DNA of 35,695 bases from Candidatus Uhrbacteria bacterium CG10_big_fil_rev_8_21_14_0_10_48_16 (GCA_002793515.1 PFEU01000007.1:1-35695); one strand, 5' to 3'; counted from the first letter of the stretch, positions 27,331 through 35,103 are shown. Translations and numbers: made by a program. Notes: generated by a model not told the origin, from the letters alone.

Positions 27331-27352
27331 CTAACCGATAGACGATGGGGCC
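27331..27352. repeat. Direct repeat copy 2 = detached 5' fragment of tRNA-Glu
   Basis: ctaaccgatagacgatggggcc, 22/22 identical to the intact tRNA 5' end. Confidence 0.97.
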
Positions 27353-27388
27353 TGATACATGAGGGGAATCTCATCAATAGGCGGCGGT

Positions 27389-27417
27389 ATCATAGAAAAA
27401 AAATCTTCGATCGTCAA
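27389..27417 (-). promoter_or_regulatory. Presumed original tRNA-Glu promoter, now upstream of the GIY-YIG element
   Basis: Minus strand TTGACG-17-TATGAT, ~30 nt before the tRNA 5' fragment. Confidence 0.65.
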
Positions 27418-27455
27418 TAGAGCCAAAATAAATACCACACCAAGCAATGATGTGG

Positions 27456-28649
27456 TCAGGACGAGTGATGCGAGTCTTTCTGCCTCACAGGAAAAACGAG
27501 GATGGCAAGAACACACAGCGATACCCCCAAAAAGAGAGGCCATTGGAGGTCTTGGGTGGTGAGCCAACCCGCAAGCAGAAGAACCGGAATATCCAGAACG
27601 CTTTTGATGACGTTCAGGTTCGAAAGTGTGGTCGCTCGGCTTCTGTGAAGCACATGCCGATTGATGAGATGCGCGAAGATAGGTTCCCGAGCACTCCCAA
27701 TACCAATCGCAAGAACCAACACCGTGAACAGGACCCAGACGTTCTCGCTCAGACCCGCCACGAACAGACACAGGGCCGTGACAACAGCCGTGAGAAAGAG
27801 CAGGTTCTGGGCTCCCCATCGAGCTTCGAGGCGTCCCAAATACCATCCTCCGAAGAAGATAAGGATATGGGTAAACAAGTCGAACACCCCAAGCCAAACC
27901 ACTGCTAATCCCTTCCCCTCAAGAAGTGGCTGGTTGATGCGCCACGCAACGAAGATCGCCACGAACACGATCAGTCGGTTCAATGCGACTCGCAGGAGCC
28001 ACGGTTCACGACGAATCGTATTGAGACTCTCTCGAAAAATCCCGACCTCGCTCGCAAGCACCTCTTTCTTGTGACGAGGCTCTCGAAGCTGGAGAAGACA
28101 GGCGACCGCTATGGCGAGCGCGAGCGCGTTTACTCCAATGAGAAGTTTGAACTGCCACTCGAGAATGTCTTGCGCGATCCACGCCCCGACAAGAGGAATG
28201 AACATCTTGAAGATCGAACGCGCGGAGAACAGACGACCGTTCTTCTGGGTCATCTGATCTTCTTGACCGAGTTCCACGAGACTCTCGTAGAGCATTGCCT
28301 CCTCTGTGCCGGAGAAAAACGAGAACGCAGAACTCATGATGATGAAGACCGGAACGAACTGCCAGAAGCCGAACGCAAACCAATCTCCCACGTGCATGAG
28401 TCCGAGCAAACCCGCCCCGAGAAGAAGCGTCCTCTTTCGTCCAATCCGATCAGCGAGATATCCTGAAGGCACCTCTGTGATGAGCGCCGTGAGCGACCAG
28501 ATGATCGAAAGCCAAAAGACCTGCTCCATCGTGACGCCACGATGGAGATAGAACAAGACGATCACTGCTGTCATCGCCTTGATTTCAATGAACGCCCGCG
28601 CCCAAAAGAGCAGGCGAGGATTTCGAGCAATCTGGCTCTGATGGGACAT
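27456..28649 (-). CDS. MFS transporter
   Basis: WSLTALITEVPSGYLADRIGRKRTLLLGAG MFS loop 2-3 signature; SD ggagg before MSHQSQIARN. Confidence 0.9.
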   Translation of the reverse strand: MSHQSQIARNPRLLFWARAFIEIKAMTAVIVLFYLHRGVTMEQVFWLSIIWSLTALITEVPSGYLADRIGRKRTLLLGAGLLGLMHVGDWFAFGFWQFVPVFIIMSSAFSFFSGTEEAMLYESLVELGQEDQMTQKNGRLFSARSIFKMFIPLVGAWIAQDILEWQFKLLIGVNALALAIAVACLLQLREPRHKKEVLASEVGIFRESLNTIRREPWLLRVALNRLIVFVAIFVAWRINQPLLEGKGLAVVWLGVFDLFTHILIFFGGWYLGRLEARWGAQNLLFLTAVVTALCLFVAGLSENVWVLFTVLVLAIGIGSAREPIFAHLINRHVLHRSRATTLSNLNVIKSVLDIPVLLLAGWLTTQDLQWPLFLGVSLCVLAILVFPVRQKDSHHSS

Positions 28650-28711
28650 ATCATCCTCCGGAATGGGAGAATAACACACCCCTCAACCAAAGCAAACGCT
28701 CATAACATAGA

Positions 28712-28740
28712 TTGACACATGAGGAAAAGAGGAGTAGACT
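28712..28740 (+). promoter_or_regulatory. Promoter of the 28778 gene
   Basis: TTGACA-17-TAGACT; the ORF-track TTG start is the -35 hexamer. Confidence 0.65.
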
Positions 28741-28777
28741 CGATCTCTCCGGAATCACTCTGGACACAGGAGTCCCC

Positions 28778-29191
28778 ATGCGACGAACACTCCTCGATCT
28801 CTACCTCGCGGTCGTGCAGAACGCCCACCGCACCCACCCCAACCCTCTCCCCCACACCACACTTCGTCACCTCCTGAATGAACTCCGGGAGCTCGGCGTC
28901 CCGCTCGACAACGACGCGGTGTGCCTCGTCTTCGCCAAGCACATCTTCGGCGGAACCATCGCCGAGCTGGCCCCTGGGTGCTGGCTCAACTACGTCCCCA
29001 ACGGTGAGGGGGTCCGCTACGAGGACCTCTGCGGGGCGGGAGCTCGATCGGGTCGTCCGATCGGCATGGCAACCAACCGCTGGGAACCGGAAGCCTTCCT
29101 CCTGCGCGACGAGACCGGCTCCCTGGAGTCGCGCGCACACAGTCTGCAAACCAGGTTCCGCGACCTCCTCGAGTCCAAGCTCGCCTCCTAG
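28778..29191 (+). CDS. GC-rich hypothetical protein
   Basis: SD caggag before ATGCGACGAACA, GC-rich codons, terminator directly after stop. Confidence 0.7.
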   Translation: MRRTLLDLYLAVVQNAHRTHPNPLPHTTLRHLLNELRELGVPLDNDAVCLVFAKHIFGGTIAELAPGCWLNYVPNGEGVRYEDLCGAGARSGRPIGMATNRWEPEAFLLRDETGSLESRAHSLQTRFRDLLESKLAS

Positions 29192-29220
29192 AACGCCACG
29201 CCCGCGTTCTTTTTCTTTCT
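29191..29220 (+). terminator. Terminator of the 28778 gene
   Basis: GAACGC cacgccc GCGTTC TTTTTCTTT. Confidence 0.75.
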
Positions 29221-29230
29221 CTATCTACAT

Positions 29231-30217
29231 CTATAACTTCTTGGCAAATTTAATAACCACGGCGAGATAGGAACCATCTTCTAATTGAATGACAGCTGGG
29301 TCAGCTCCAATAAGGTTCACACGTTGCTCTTGAGTCCAGATAAACCCATCTTCTGAGTCAGCCCAAGCAATCTCCCCTTTTGTGAATCCATAAAAACGCA
29401 TTCCTGTAGAAGAAGTTGTAACATTTCCCAACCAAATCAAACTCTCCCCCTCTGTAATATCCTCTTCAACGGTAAAGTCGATTCCATTTTCTGACACCCC
29501 ATGATTCATCACTCCATCCTCACTATGTGCAGGTGAGAAGATATGAAACCGTTCATCAAAATAGATCACTGTACTATCTCGCGTAAGATCTTCATCTGTA
29601 TCTTCAAACCGAATTCCTGGCTCGTAAACGTAGGTCAACCCGTCATCCGAAATAGCCGATGAAATGTAGGTGTCTGTCGAACCAGAGAACTTCTTAGGAT
29701 TCACAGTAAAGTACATGCACACCCGCCCATCTGGAAGTGTTACAAGTGCTGGATCAAACGGTACCGCCCAATCCTCTGGATATCCAACAAGCTTCATGGG
29801 TTCTGGATCCGTCCATGTATTCCCTGCATCCTCTGAGATCATAAGAGCGGGAAAATCAAACCATTCTGAATCCGGAAACCATTGAAAGACGAGAATGAGA
29901 CGTCCATCTTGCACCTGAGTCATCGACGGAACTCCTGCTTTCTCAACCAAAAGAGTTTGGGGTGAGAAATCTATCCCATCTTCAGAAGTCGCGATCTCTA
30001 GACTATTTCGCCATGGACCATTCTGATTAAAGTCTACCTCTTCTTTAACGGGAGTATAGTAAGCGACTTCAGAAACTTCGATCTCTTCTTCCACAACCTC
30101 AATGGCACCCACAGACTCAGAAGGCTCATCACTAAATTGAGTAAAAAAATACACCCCTACCATGAGAAAGATGAGTATCATGATGAACCCAACGAAGAAG
30201 TTAAAAAAACGTTTCAT
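29231..30217 (-). CDS. Membrane-anchored beta-propeller (sialidase/glycosidase-like) protein of unknown function
   Basis: N-terminal TM; repeated SEDGIDF/SEDAGNTW/ISDDGLTY/SENGIDF/SEDGFIW motifs. Confidence 0.7.
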   Translation of the reverse strand: MKRFFNFFVGFIMILIFLMVGVYFFTQFSDEPSESVGAIEVVEEEIEVSEVAYYTPVKEEVDFNQNGPWRNSLEIATSEDGIDFSPQTLLVEKAGVPSMTQVQDGRLILVFQWFPDSEWFDFPALMISEDAGNTWTDPEPMKLVGYPEDWAVPFDPALVTLPDGRVCMYFTVNPKKFSGSTDTYISSAISDDGLTYVYEPGIRFEDTDEDLTRDSTVIYFDERFHIFSPAHSEDGVMNHGVSENGIDFTVEEDITEGESLIWLGNVTTSSTGMRFYGFTKGEIAWADSEDGFIWTQEQRVNLIGADPAVIQLEDGSYLAVVIKFAKKL

Positions 30218-30305
30218 AAAAGCCGAGCTAATAATAATCTCTATTTTAGTATAACACCCTAGGCTTCTTTGTTCTTCAGCCGAAACCAGGTAAACTGAAC
30301 GTACT

Positions 30306-31367
30306 ATGCCTACACAACCACAACACATGACCATTGAGAAATGGTTTTTTCTCCTCGTCATGGGAGTCGTTCTCTATCTTTTTTGGCAGATTATACAACC
30401 GTTCATTCTCGTTATTATTGTGGCAGGAGTCGTCACGGTCATTTTGTCGCCCATTGATCGACGCCTCAAAAAGCTCCTTAAACGTCCTCGTCTGAGCGCG
30501 GCCCTTCTCTCGATTGCCACATTCTTTCTGGTGTTCATTCCGTTGTTGATCATTCTGTTTCTTATGGTCACTCAGGCGTCTGAGCTTGTTCGAACCGCCA
30601 CAAATGACACGTCCTGGCTGGATCAGCTTAATCCTGCCACCTCCCCACTCATTCAGGCACTCCCTGAAGTTATCCAACAAGAAATCGTCACCATTGATGT
30701 TGGGGCGATTGGAAAGTCAGTGGCTTCTTGGGCGTTCGACAACATTGGAAACATTTTCTCCAGCTCAACAAAACTCATCCTCAATACCTTCATCTTTTTC
30801 TTGTGTCTCTATTATCTTCTTGTGAATCGAGAAAATCTCTACACAGAAGCACTGGCGATCTCACCATTAGACGACAAAACCGATGAGAAACTCCTAAAGC
30901 GCATCGTTAACACGATCCGTGGAGTCGTATTCGGCGTCCTTCTTGTTGCGCTCATTCAAGGAATCATTGCGGGAATCGGCATGACGATCTTCGGAGTCCC
31001 TGGGTCACTCCTTTGGGGTGCCCTCACGGCCATTGCGGGACTTGTTCCTCTTCTTGGAACGGCGGTCGTCCTTATCCCAGCGGTTCTCTATCTCTTTTTC
31101 ACCGGCTCAACCGCAAGCGCTCTAGGCTTACTCATCTGGTCGCTTGTATTCGTTAGCACCATCGATAACCTTATTGGTCCTCACCTCATCGGAGGAAAAG
31201 CCCACCTCAATTCGTTCCTCGTGCTTATTAGTGTCTTGGGAGGATTGACGGCTTTTGGCTCTGTTGGAGCTATTGCAGGACCAAGCATTCTCGCGGGGCT
31301 TCTTGGACTCATCGAACTCTACAAATCAGGGATTCTCACAACAGGAAGAATTCAAAGAAAAACATAA
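30306..31367 (+). CDS. AI-2E family transporter (PF01594-type permease)
   Basis: Eight-TM pattern, GxPGSLLWGALTAIAGLVPLLGTAVV, DNLIGPHLIGGKAHLN. Confidence 0.88.
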   Translation: MPTQPQHMTIEKWFFLLVMGVVLYLFWQIIQPFILVIIVAGVVTVILSPIDRRLKKLLKRPRLSAALLSIATFFLVFIPLLIILFLMVTQASELVRTATNDTSWLDQLNPATSPLIQALPEVIQQEIVTIDVGAIGKSVASWAFDNIGNIFSSSTKLILNTFIFFLCLYYLLVNRENLYTEALAISPLDDKTDEKLLKRIVNTIRGVVFGVLLVALIQGIIAGIGMTIFGVPGSLLWGALTAIAGLVPLLGTAVVLIPAVLYLFFTGSTASALGLLIWSLVFVSTIDNLIGPHLIGGKAHLNSFLVLISVLGGLTAFGSVGAIAGPSILAGLLGLIELYKSGILTTGRIQRKT

Positions 31368-31380
31368 ATGCCAGAGACAG

Positions 31381-31407
31381 GCCCAGGAATCGTTCCTGGG
31401 CTTTTTT
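31381..31407 (+). terminator. Terminator of AI-2E transporter gene
   Basis: GCCCAGGAA tcg TTCCTGGGC TTTTTT. Confidence 0.9.
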
Positions 31408-31432
31408 GTTTCAAAAGTAAGCCCCATCTAAA

Positions 31433-31460
31433 AGAAAACCGGACCTCATTGAGATCCGGG
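31433..31460 (-). terminator. Terminator of the MopE-like gene
   Basis: CCGGATCTCA atga... GGTCCGG TTTTC on minus strand. Confidence 0.65.
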
Positions 31461-31486
31461 CGTTGAGTCAGAGCGACTCAGGTTGT

Positions 31487-33712
31487 TCAGTGGGGCGACG
31501 TGGTCGACCCGCTGAAGTAGTAGCCGTAGCCGGTGTTGCCGACCACGTCGCAGCCGTCCGAGTTCCCGGAGCTGGCGCAGAAGCCGTCGGCGTAGGTGTT
31601 GCACACCTCCTCGACCGGGCGAACCCAGTCGGAGCAGTCGGAGGTATCGACCGAGGTCGAACCGTCCGACCCCAGGCTGGAGATGAACCAGCCGTAGCTG
31701 TATCCACTTCCGCTGGGGGTGATGCACCACGCGTCGACGGAGACGCCGTCGATGGTGATGGTGCTGACGCTCACACCGGTGGAGGTGGACAGACTGGTGA
31801 GACTGCCCAAGTCCTGGACGTAGACCGTCGACCCGGACCAGTCGGGCTCGTACAGGTTCTCGGTCACGGCGCACAGGTCCGTGCCGTTCACCTCGTAGGG
31901 GTCTGCACCGTTCTCGATGCCGTCCCCGTCGTTGTCCATGCAGGCCCAATCGGCGGAGTCGGCGTTGCCGTCGCAGTCGTTGTCCAGACCGTCCGAGCAG
32001 TAGTCCACCTCGGTGAGGTAGTCGGTGCTCGTGGGGTCCAGGACGAAGTCGAACTCGACGGGTCCTCCGGGGTAGGCGTCTGCGCTGGTGTCGTCGCAGT
32101 CGGTGTTGTCCTCGACGTAGCCCGAGGGCTCGTCGCAGTCGTCGAGGCTGTCAGCGGGGTTGCCGTAGCCATCGAGGTCGTCGTCCGCGTACCAGGTGGT
32201 GGCGTCGGTCGCCTCCTCGTCGATGCTTCCGTCGCAGTCGTCGTCGATGCCGTTGCAGGTCTCGGAGGAGCCGGGGCCCACACTCGCATCGTCGTCGTCG
32301 CAGTCACCGCTCGCGCTCACGTAGCCCGTGGGGGCGGAGCAGGCGTCCGCGGAGACGGAGGCATCGCCGTAGCCGTCGGCGTCGGCGTCGTCGTACCACG
32401 TGGTGGCGTCCACCGCGGAGGACTCGTTGATCGAGCCGTCGCAGTCGTCGTCGTAGGTGGTCGAGCAGTACTCGTATGCGCCGGGGTTCACCCCCGAACG
32501 CGTGTCGTCGCAGTCGGTGTCGTCGAGCACGTAGCCCGAGGGCGCCGAGCAGGACTCCACCGAGGTGGTCGCCTCGCCGTACCCGTCGCCGTCCGCATCG
32601 CGGTAGTAGTCCGTCGCGTCCGTGGCACCATCGTCCACCGTACCGTTGCAGTCGTCGTCGACGCTGTTGCAGGTCTCGGTGGCGCTGGGGTTCACGTCCG
32701 GGTTGGTGTCGTCGCAGTCGGTGTCGTCGAGCACTCGGCCCGAAGGCTCCGTGCAGGACGAATAGTAGTCGGCGCTGTTGCCGAATCCGTCACCATCCGC
32801 GTCGGCGTACCAGTTGCTCCCCATGGTGTCGTTGGAGGGGTCGCAGTCATTGTCGATGCCGTCGTCGCAGACCTCGGCTTCGCCGGGGTTCACGTCGATG
32901 TCGGCATCGTCGCAGTCGGTCTGACTGGCGACGTAGCCCGTGGGGGCCTCGCAGGCATCCTGGGTGATGGCCGTGCCACCGAACCCGTCACCGTCCATGT
33001 CGGCGTACCAGGTGGTGTAGGTGCTCGGGTCGACGTTGCCCGATGCCGAGCCGACGTCGTCGTCATCGACGCGACCGTCACAGTCGTTGTCGATGCCACC
33101 ATCGCAGATCTCGATGGCCCCGGGGCTGATGTTCGGGTTGGTGTCGTCGCAGTCGGTGTCCTGAGAGACGTAGCCCATCGGCTGGACGCACGCGTCCATG
33201 CTGTTGTACTCGTCTCCGAAGCCGTCGGCGTCCTCGTCGGCGTACCAGGTCTGGATGAGACCCTCGTCGATCTCGCCGTCGCAGTTGTCGTCGGTCCCGT
33301 TGCAGGTCTCGGTGGCGCTGGGGTTCACGTCCGGATCGAAGTCGTCGCAGTCTCCGAGGTCGGCGACGTACCCATCGGGTTCACCGCACGCCTCCACGAA
33401 GTCCTCTTCCGTTCCGAACCCGTCACCGTCTTGATCGGCGTACCAGGTCTTCATGACCCCTTCGTCGATCTCGCCGTTGCAGTTGTTGTCGATGCCGTCG
33501 CAGGTCTCGCTGGCGTCGGGACGCACGCTGGCGTCAGAGTCGTCACAGTCATCACCAGCCGACCACCCGTCGCCGTCGGCGTCGGTGTAGTCCCAGCCAG
33601 TGTCACCCTTGTCATCGAAGACGATCTTCCCGGGCTCGCACCCGGTGAGGATCATCAGGATGGCCAACAGCCCCCACAACCGGTGGAGACCAGCCTTGAG
33701 TTCACGATACAT
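31487..33712 (-). CDS. Lipoprotein with eight MopE-type (PF11617-like) putative metal-binding repeats
   Basis: Lipobox LTGC; repeated DGDGxG...DCDDxxxxVxPxAxExCxxxDDDCxGxIDE. Confidence 0.9.
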   Translation of the reverse strand: MYRELKAGLHRLWGLLAILMILTGCEPGKIVFDDKGDTGWDYTDADGDGWSAGDDCDDSDASVRPDASETCDGIDNNCNGEIDEGVMKTWYADQDGDGFGTEEDFVEACGEPDGYVADLGDCDDFDPDVNPSATETCNGTDDNCDGEIDEGLIQTWYADEDADGFGDEYNSMDACVQPMGYVSQDTDCDDTNPNISPGAIEICDGGIDNDCDGRVDDDDVGSASGNVDPSTYTTWYADMDGDGFGGTAITQDACEAPTGYVASQTDCDDADIDVNPGEAEVCDDGIDNDCDPSNDTMGSNWYADADGDGFGNSADYYSSCTEPSGRVLDDTDCDDTNPDVNPSATETCNSVDDDCNGTVDDGATDATDYYRDADGDGYGEATTSVESCSAPSGYVLDDTDCDDTRSGVNPGAYEYCSTTYDDDCDGSINESSAVDATTWYDDADADGYGDASVSADACSAPTGYVSASGDCDDDDASVGPGSSETCNGIDDDCDGSIDEEATDATTWYADDDLDGYGNPADSLDDCDEPSGYVEDNTDCDDTSADAYPGGPVEFDFVLDPTSTDYLTEVDYCSDGLDNDCDGNADSADWACMDNDGDGIENGADPYEVNGTDLCAVTENLYEPDWSGSTVYVQDLGSLTSLSTSTGVSVSTITIDGVSVDAWCITPSGSGYSYGWFISSLGSDGSTSVDTSDCSDWVRPVEEVCNTYADGFCASSGNSDGCDVVGNTGYGYYFSGSTTSPH

Positions 33713-33820
33713 TCGAACCTCACATCAGCGAATTGCGTCCTTTCTACACCACTAAAGAGAAGTTGGTGCATAGCGCATGTTAGAGGCAGTGAGCGAACAC
33801 CATGTCCGCACATGCTAACC

Positions 33821-33844
33821 CCTGCCAAACCTCCATTTGGCAGG
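33821..33844. repeat. Perfect 9-bp-stem palindrome between the MopE-like gene and ribE
   Basis: CCTGCCAAA cctcca TTTGGCAGG. Confidence 0.85.
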
Positions 33845-33865
33845 AACTACCATCCCTCTAAAAGA

Positions 33866-33905
33866 CGAAACACCCAGTAGAATTGATCTTTCTGAGTGTT
33901 ATTCA
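33866..33905 (-). terminator. Putative ribE terminator
   Basis: AACACCCAG...CTGAGTGTT, followed on minus by TCGTCTTTT. Confidence 0.5.
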
Positions 33906-33937
33906 AGTTTTGAACCTATCAAATTATTGAAGAACTG

Positions 33938-34552
33938 TCAAGCCTTCTGGTTCATCATTCTCTCAACCGTTTCAACCATCACTTGTGTTTGTGGATCAAT
34001 TTCCACGTTCACAAAATGTCCTATCCCTTTTGTGCCGAAGCGCGTCACACGAAGGGTCTCTGGGATAAACCATACCTGAAATGTGCCTTTGTCTTTATCC
34101 GCGTCAACCACGGTAAGACTGGCTCCATCGAGTCCAATGAATCCTTTTGAAAAAATAAACTTCATCCATTCAGGACTAACCTTAAACGTGACAGCTTTGT
34201 TGTTCTCCTGATCTGTCACTTCGATTATCTCTGCCATCGTTGAGACATGCCCACTCATGGGATGTCCCCCGATCTCGTCTCCCATCTTTGCACTCCGTTC
34301 GATGTTCACGAAGTCCCCTTGCTTCAGAGATCCAATCGTCGTTTTTACAAGTGTCTCTTGCATCGCGTCAAAACTGACAAGATTGTTCTCAATGAGAGTC
34401 ACGGTAAAACAAGCCCCATCAATAGAAACACTTGCTCCGATCTGTAAACCTCCCAGAAGTCGATCTGGAAGCTCCACACGAAACGACGTAAGTCCTGGCT
34501 TTTCTTCGAGTTCAATAACCGGACAAAGCGCTTGGATAATTCCTGTATACAT
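33938..34552 (-). CDS. ribE: Riboflavin synthase (alpha chain), two lumazine-binding domains
   Basis: MYTGIIQ, SIDGACFTV, GGHPMSGHV, GFIGLDGASLTV; start moved from ORF-track 35005. Confidence 0.93.
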   Translation of the reverse strand: MYTGIIQALCPVIELEEKPGLTSFRVELPDRLLGGLQIGASVSIDGACFTVTLIENNLVSFDAMQETLVKTTIGSLKQGDFVNIERSAKMGDEIGGHPMSGHVSTMAEIIEVTDQENNKAVTFKVSPEWMKFIFSKGFIGLDGASLTVVDADKDKGTFQVWFIPETLRVTRFGTKGIGHFVNVEIDPQTQVMVETVERMMNQKA

Positions 34553-34573
34553 ATATAAACAGCTTGCCCCAAA

Positions 34574-34602
34574 TTGGATGACCCAGCAAGCTCTGTTATA
34601 AT
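34574..34602 (+). promoter_or_regulatory. Promoter of arfB-like gene, leaderless arrangement
   Basis: TTGGAT-17-TATAAT, ATG 8 nt downstream of -10. Confidence 0.65.
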
Positions 34603-34610
34603 CTTCGTAT

Positions 34611-35099
34611 ATGACATCAGAACGACGCGGGGGTGGACCCCCACCAGAAGTTACACAAGAACGACGACCAAAAGCGGTTGAATTTGATTGGAAGAATGGG
34701 GAAATCCCTCGTTCTGAAGTTGAAATTAAAGCCACTCGTGGAGGAGGACCTGGTGGACAAGCCATCAACACCACGTCAAATAACATGGAGGTGCGATGGA
34801 AGATCGGAGCTTCCCGATCTCTTTCAGAGGAACAAAAGATACTCTTGCGTGCATCGGCAAAGAGTCGCATCACCAAAGCAGATGAACTCATCTTTACCTG
34901 CCAAAGTGAACGCTCACAAAAACAGAACACAGAGGAAGCTCTCGAGAGACTCAATGCATTCATCCGAGAAGCCCTCACACCAGAAGCGGAACGTGTTGCC
35001 ACCACAAAATCGAAAGGACGAAAGGAAAAGGAAAAACGATTAAAGCAAGGAGATAAAAAGAGGAGAATCGCGCGTGGTCGCGTAAAAAATTGGGAATGA
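34611..35099 (+). CDS. arfB: ArfB/YaeJ-like peptidyl-tRNA hydrolase (RF1 GGQ domain)
   Basis: RGGGPGGQAINTTSNNMEVRW, basic C-terminal tail. Confidence 0.88.
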   Translation: MTSERRGGGPPPEVTQERRPKAVEFDWKNGEIPRSEVEIKATRGGGPGGQAINTTSNNMEVRWKIGASRSLSEEQKILLRASAKSRITKADELIFTCQSERSQKQNTEEALERLNAFIREALTPEAERVATTKSKGRKEKEKRLKQGDKKRRIARGRVKNWE

Positions 35100-35103
35100 C
35101 ACC

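Noticed and set aside
27331-27897. 188-aa minus ORF ending ...MYQAPSSIG
   Set aside because: Overlaps the MFS gene in another frame and ends in the tRNA-Glu fragment; the shared APSSIG tail simply reflects the 22-bp direct repeat. The TM-like stretch could be a remnant of an older gene, but this is not supported.
31463-33880. 805-aa plus-strand ORF opposite the MopE-like gene
   Set aside because: Low-complexity Val/Gly/Ala-rich translation is the antisense shadow of GC-rich repetitive Asp/Cys codons; no RBS, and the opposite frame has clear domain repeats and a lipobox.
33938-35005. 355-aa version of riboflavin synthase
   Set aside because: The first ~151 aa are antisense to the arfB-like gene; the conserved N-terminus MYTGII starts at 34552.
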